From Phycisphaerae bacterium (GTDB lineage Bacteria > Planctomycetota > Phycisphaerae > UBA1845 > UTPLA1), in NCBI GenBank assembly GCA_016935885.1, contig JAFGQA010000491.1, positions 1 through 7,400 on the forward strand: DNA of 7,400 nucleotides, in the 5' to 3' direction. Every line of letters begins with the position of its first letter. Position 1 is the stretch's first letter. The notes under the pieces were generated by a model. That model did no database searches. It had not been told where the DNA came from and was given only the letters and a program-made list of their open reading frames with translations. Positions 6,874 to 7,400 of the stretch are shown in pieces. The translations under genes and the position numbers were made by a program.

Positions 6874-6981
6874 CTTAGCAGCCCGTGGTAAAAGGGAAAA
6901 CAGCGGTTCGGAGAGGCCCTTCCTGAGCGTGAAAACTACCGGCGAGACGCCGGTGCCACAGTTTTGCCACGGGCTGTTAGG
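6874..6981. repeat. 108-bp imperfect inverted repeat with internal hairpin (REP/MITE-like)
   Basis: The arms are 6874-6893 and 6962-6981. As RNA they can form a continuous 20-bp stem containing three G-U pairs; the core AGCCCGTGG faces CCACGGGCT. The 68-nt interior carries a second perfect stem, ACCGGCG (6938-6944) with CGCCGGT (6948-6954) and loop AGA. It begins 34 nt after the prepilin stop. It may act as a terminator or 3'-end stabiliser, or be a dispersed intergenic repeat; the paired arms plus inner hairpin favour the latter. Confidence 0.6.
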
Positions 6982-7070
6982 CGGATATCAACACTGGAAT
7001 CGCAGTTGGGTGCATCGATGGCCCCACGAGGATGAAGGACTCACACGCACATGCGATAGCCCTGGGGTAG

Positions 7071-7202
7071 GAGGGTCTCCGCAAACAAACTCGGGTTCCT
7101 TGAGCCATTCGTGGCCGTTTCTGCGCCATATATTATGGCCAATGCACGAATTGGGGCGAGATCCCCAAGACGGCTAAGTCGTTGTTATTTTGGAGGTTAT
7201 CA
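7071..7202 (+). promoter_or_regulatory. Leader/promoter region of the second prepilin-like gene (duplicated copy 2)
   Basis: This is homologous to 5816-5960. The candidate promoter is TTCGTG (7108-7113), a 17-nt spacer and TATTAT (7131-7136), at nearly the same spacing as copy 1. GGAGG at 7192-7196 is the ribosome site, 6 nt before ATG 7203. The block GCTAAGTC-TTGTTATT-TGGAGG is nearly identical in both copies. No gene lies opposite this copy, so its conservation is not explained by sigma coding sequence. Confidence 0.5.
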
Positions 7203-7400
7203 ATGAGTTTCTCAATCGTATCAACGAGGCGAACATGGCGGGGATTCACGCTCATCGAGCTACTGGTCGTGATTGCGATCATTGCGGTCCTGATCAGCAT
7301 CCTGCTCCCCGCCCTATCGGCGGCCAGGGTCGAAGGGCAGAAGCTGAAGTGCAACTCGAACCTGCGCGTCCTGGGCCAGACGGCCATCGAGTACGCAAGC
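7203..7400 (+). CDS. Prepilin-like protein, second tandem copy (5' part only, runs off the window)
   Basis: Sixty-six codons are visible, starting at ATG 7203 behind GGAGG and open to the window end. The leader [14 protein letters not shown] precedes [16 protein letters not shown], with cleavage expected after Gly14 as in copy 1. From codon 14 on, 150 of 159 bases match copy 1 (6000-6158 against 7242-7400). The only protein changes in that stretch are IA to LG after NSNLRV; the first dozen residues differ more. Several substitutions are silent, as expected if both copies are kept as functional protein genes. The C-terminal part is outside the window. Confidence 0.9.
   Translation, partial: MSFSIVSTRRTWRGFTLIELLVVIAIIAVLISILLPALSAARVEGQKLKCNSNLRVLGQTAIEYAS

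Larger units (their letters stand above)
6840..7202. other. Intergenic region between the tandem prepilin-like genes
   Basis: I see no gene in this 363-bp stretch. Its left part (6874-6981) is an imperfect inverted repeat. The middle (about 6982-7070) shows no recognisable structure. The right part (7071-7202) is the second copy of the leader found upstream of the first prepilin-like gene. Confidence 0.6.

Noticed and set aside
6840..7202. CRISPR array or tRNA in the prepilin intergenic region
   Set aside because: There are only two inverted arms and no evenly spaced direct repeats, and no cloverleaf-forming sequence was found.

Overview
The window looks like chromosomal DNA of a member of the Planctomycetota, or a close relative in the PVC group. 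This rests on four things: a TIGR02999/PF07638-type ECF sigma factor overlapping a Ser/Thr kinase with a C-terminal TPR domain, two tandem prepilin-like proteins with an 'ADG' C-terminal motif, GC-rich coding sequence, and frequent GTG/TTG starts. The assignment is an inference from gene content. No rRNA, tRNA or CRISPR array was seen.

Layout. 1-209 is non-coding with a strong stem-loop. 210-794 (+) encodes a glutamine amidotransferase subunit of anthranilate/aminodeoxychorismate synthase. 795-1073 is a convergent intergenic region holding a palindrome and a terminator-like hairpin. 1074-3210 (-) is a two-gene sulfate unit: an SLC13/DASS anion permease followed 10 nt later by an adenylyl-sulfate (APS) kinase. 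3337-5813 (-) is a regulatory pair: an ECF sigma factor whose stop overlaps the TTG start of a membrane-anchored kinase with TPRs. 5961-6839 (+), divergent from the sigma gene, encodes a 292-residue prepilin-like protein. A second copy of the same gene begins at 7203 and runs off the end.

How the genes work together. The permease probably imports sulfate for the APS kinase to use in making PAPS; ATP sulfurylase is not in the window. The sigma factor lacks the acidic residues that ECF factors normally carry in region 2.2 and has a threonine there. This fits a model in which the adjacent kinase activates it by phosphorylation, with the outward-facing TPR domain as a possible sensor. The divergent prepilin-like gene is a candidate target, which is untested.

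The most unusual structure is the tandem prepilin duplication. It includes about 145 bp of upstream leader as well as the coding sequence. The leader homology begins next to the sigma factor's GTG at 5813, so the extra 20 codons up to the ATG at 5873 are probably leader DNA rather than protein. Between the two copies lies a 108-bp imperfect inverted repeat that could form a long RNA hairpin and resembles a REP/MITE-type element.
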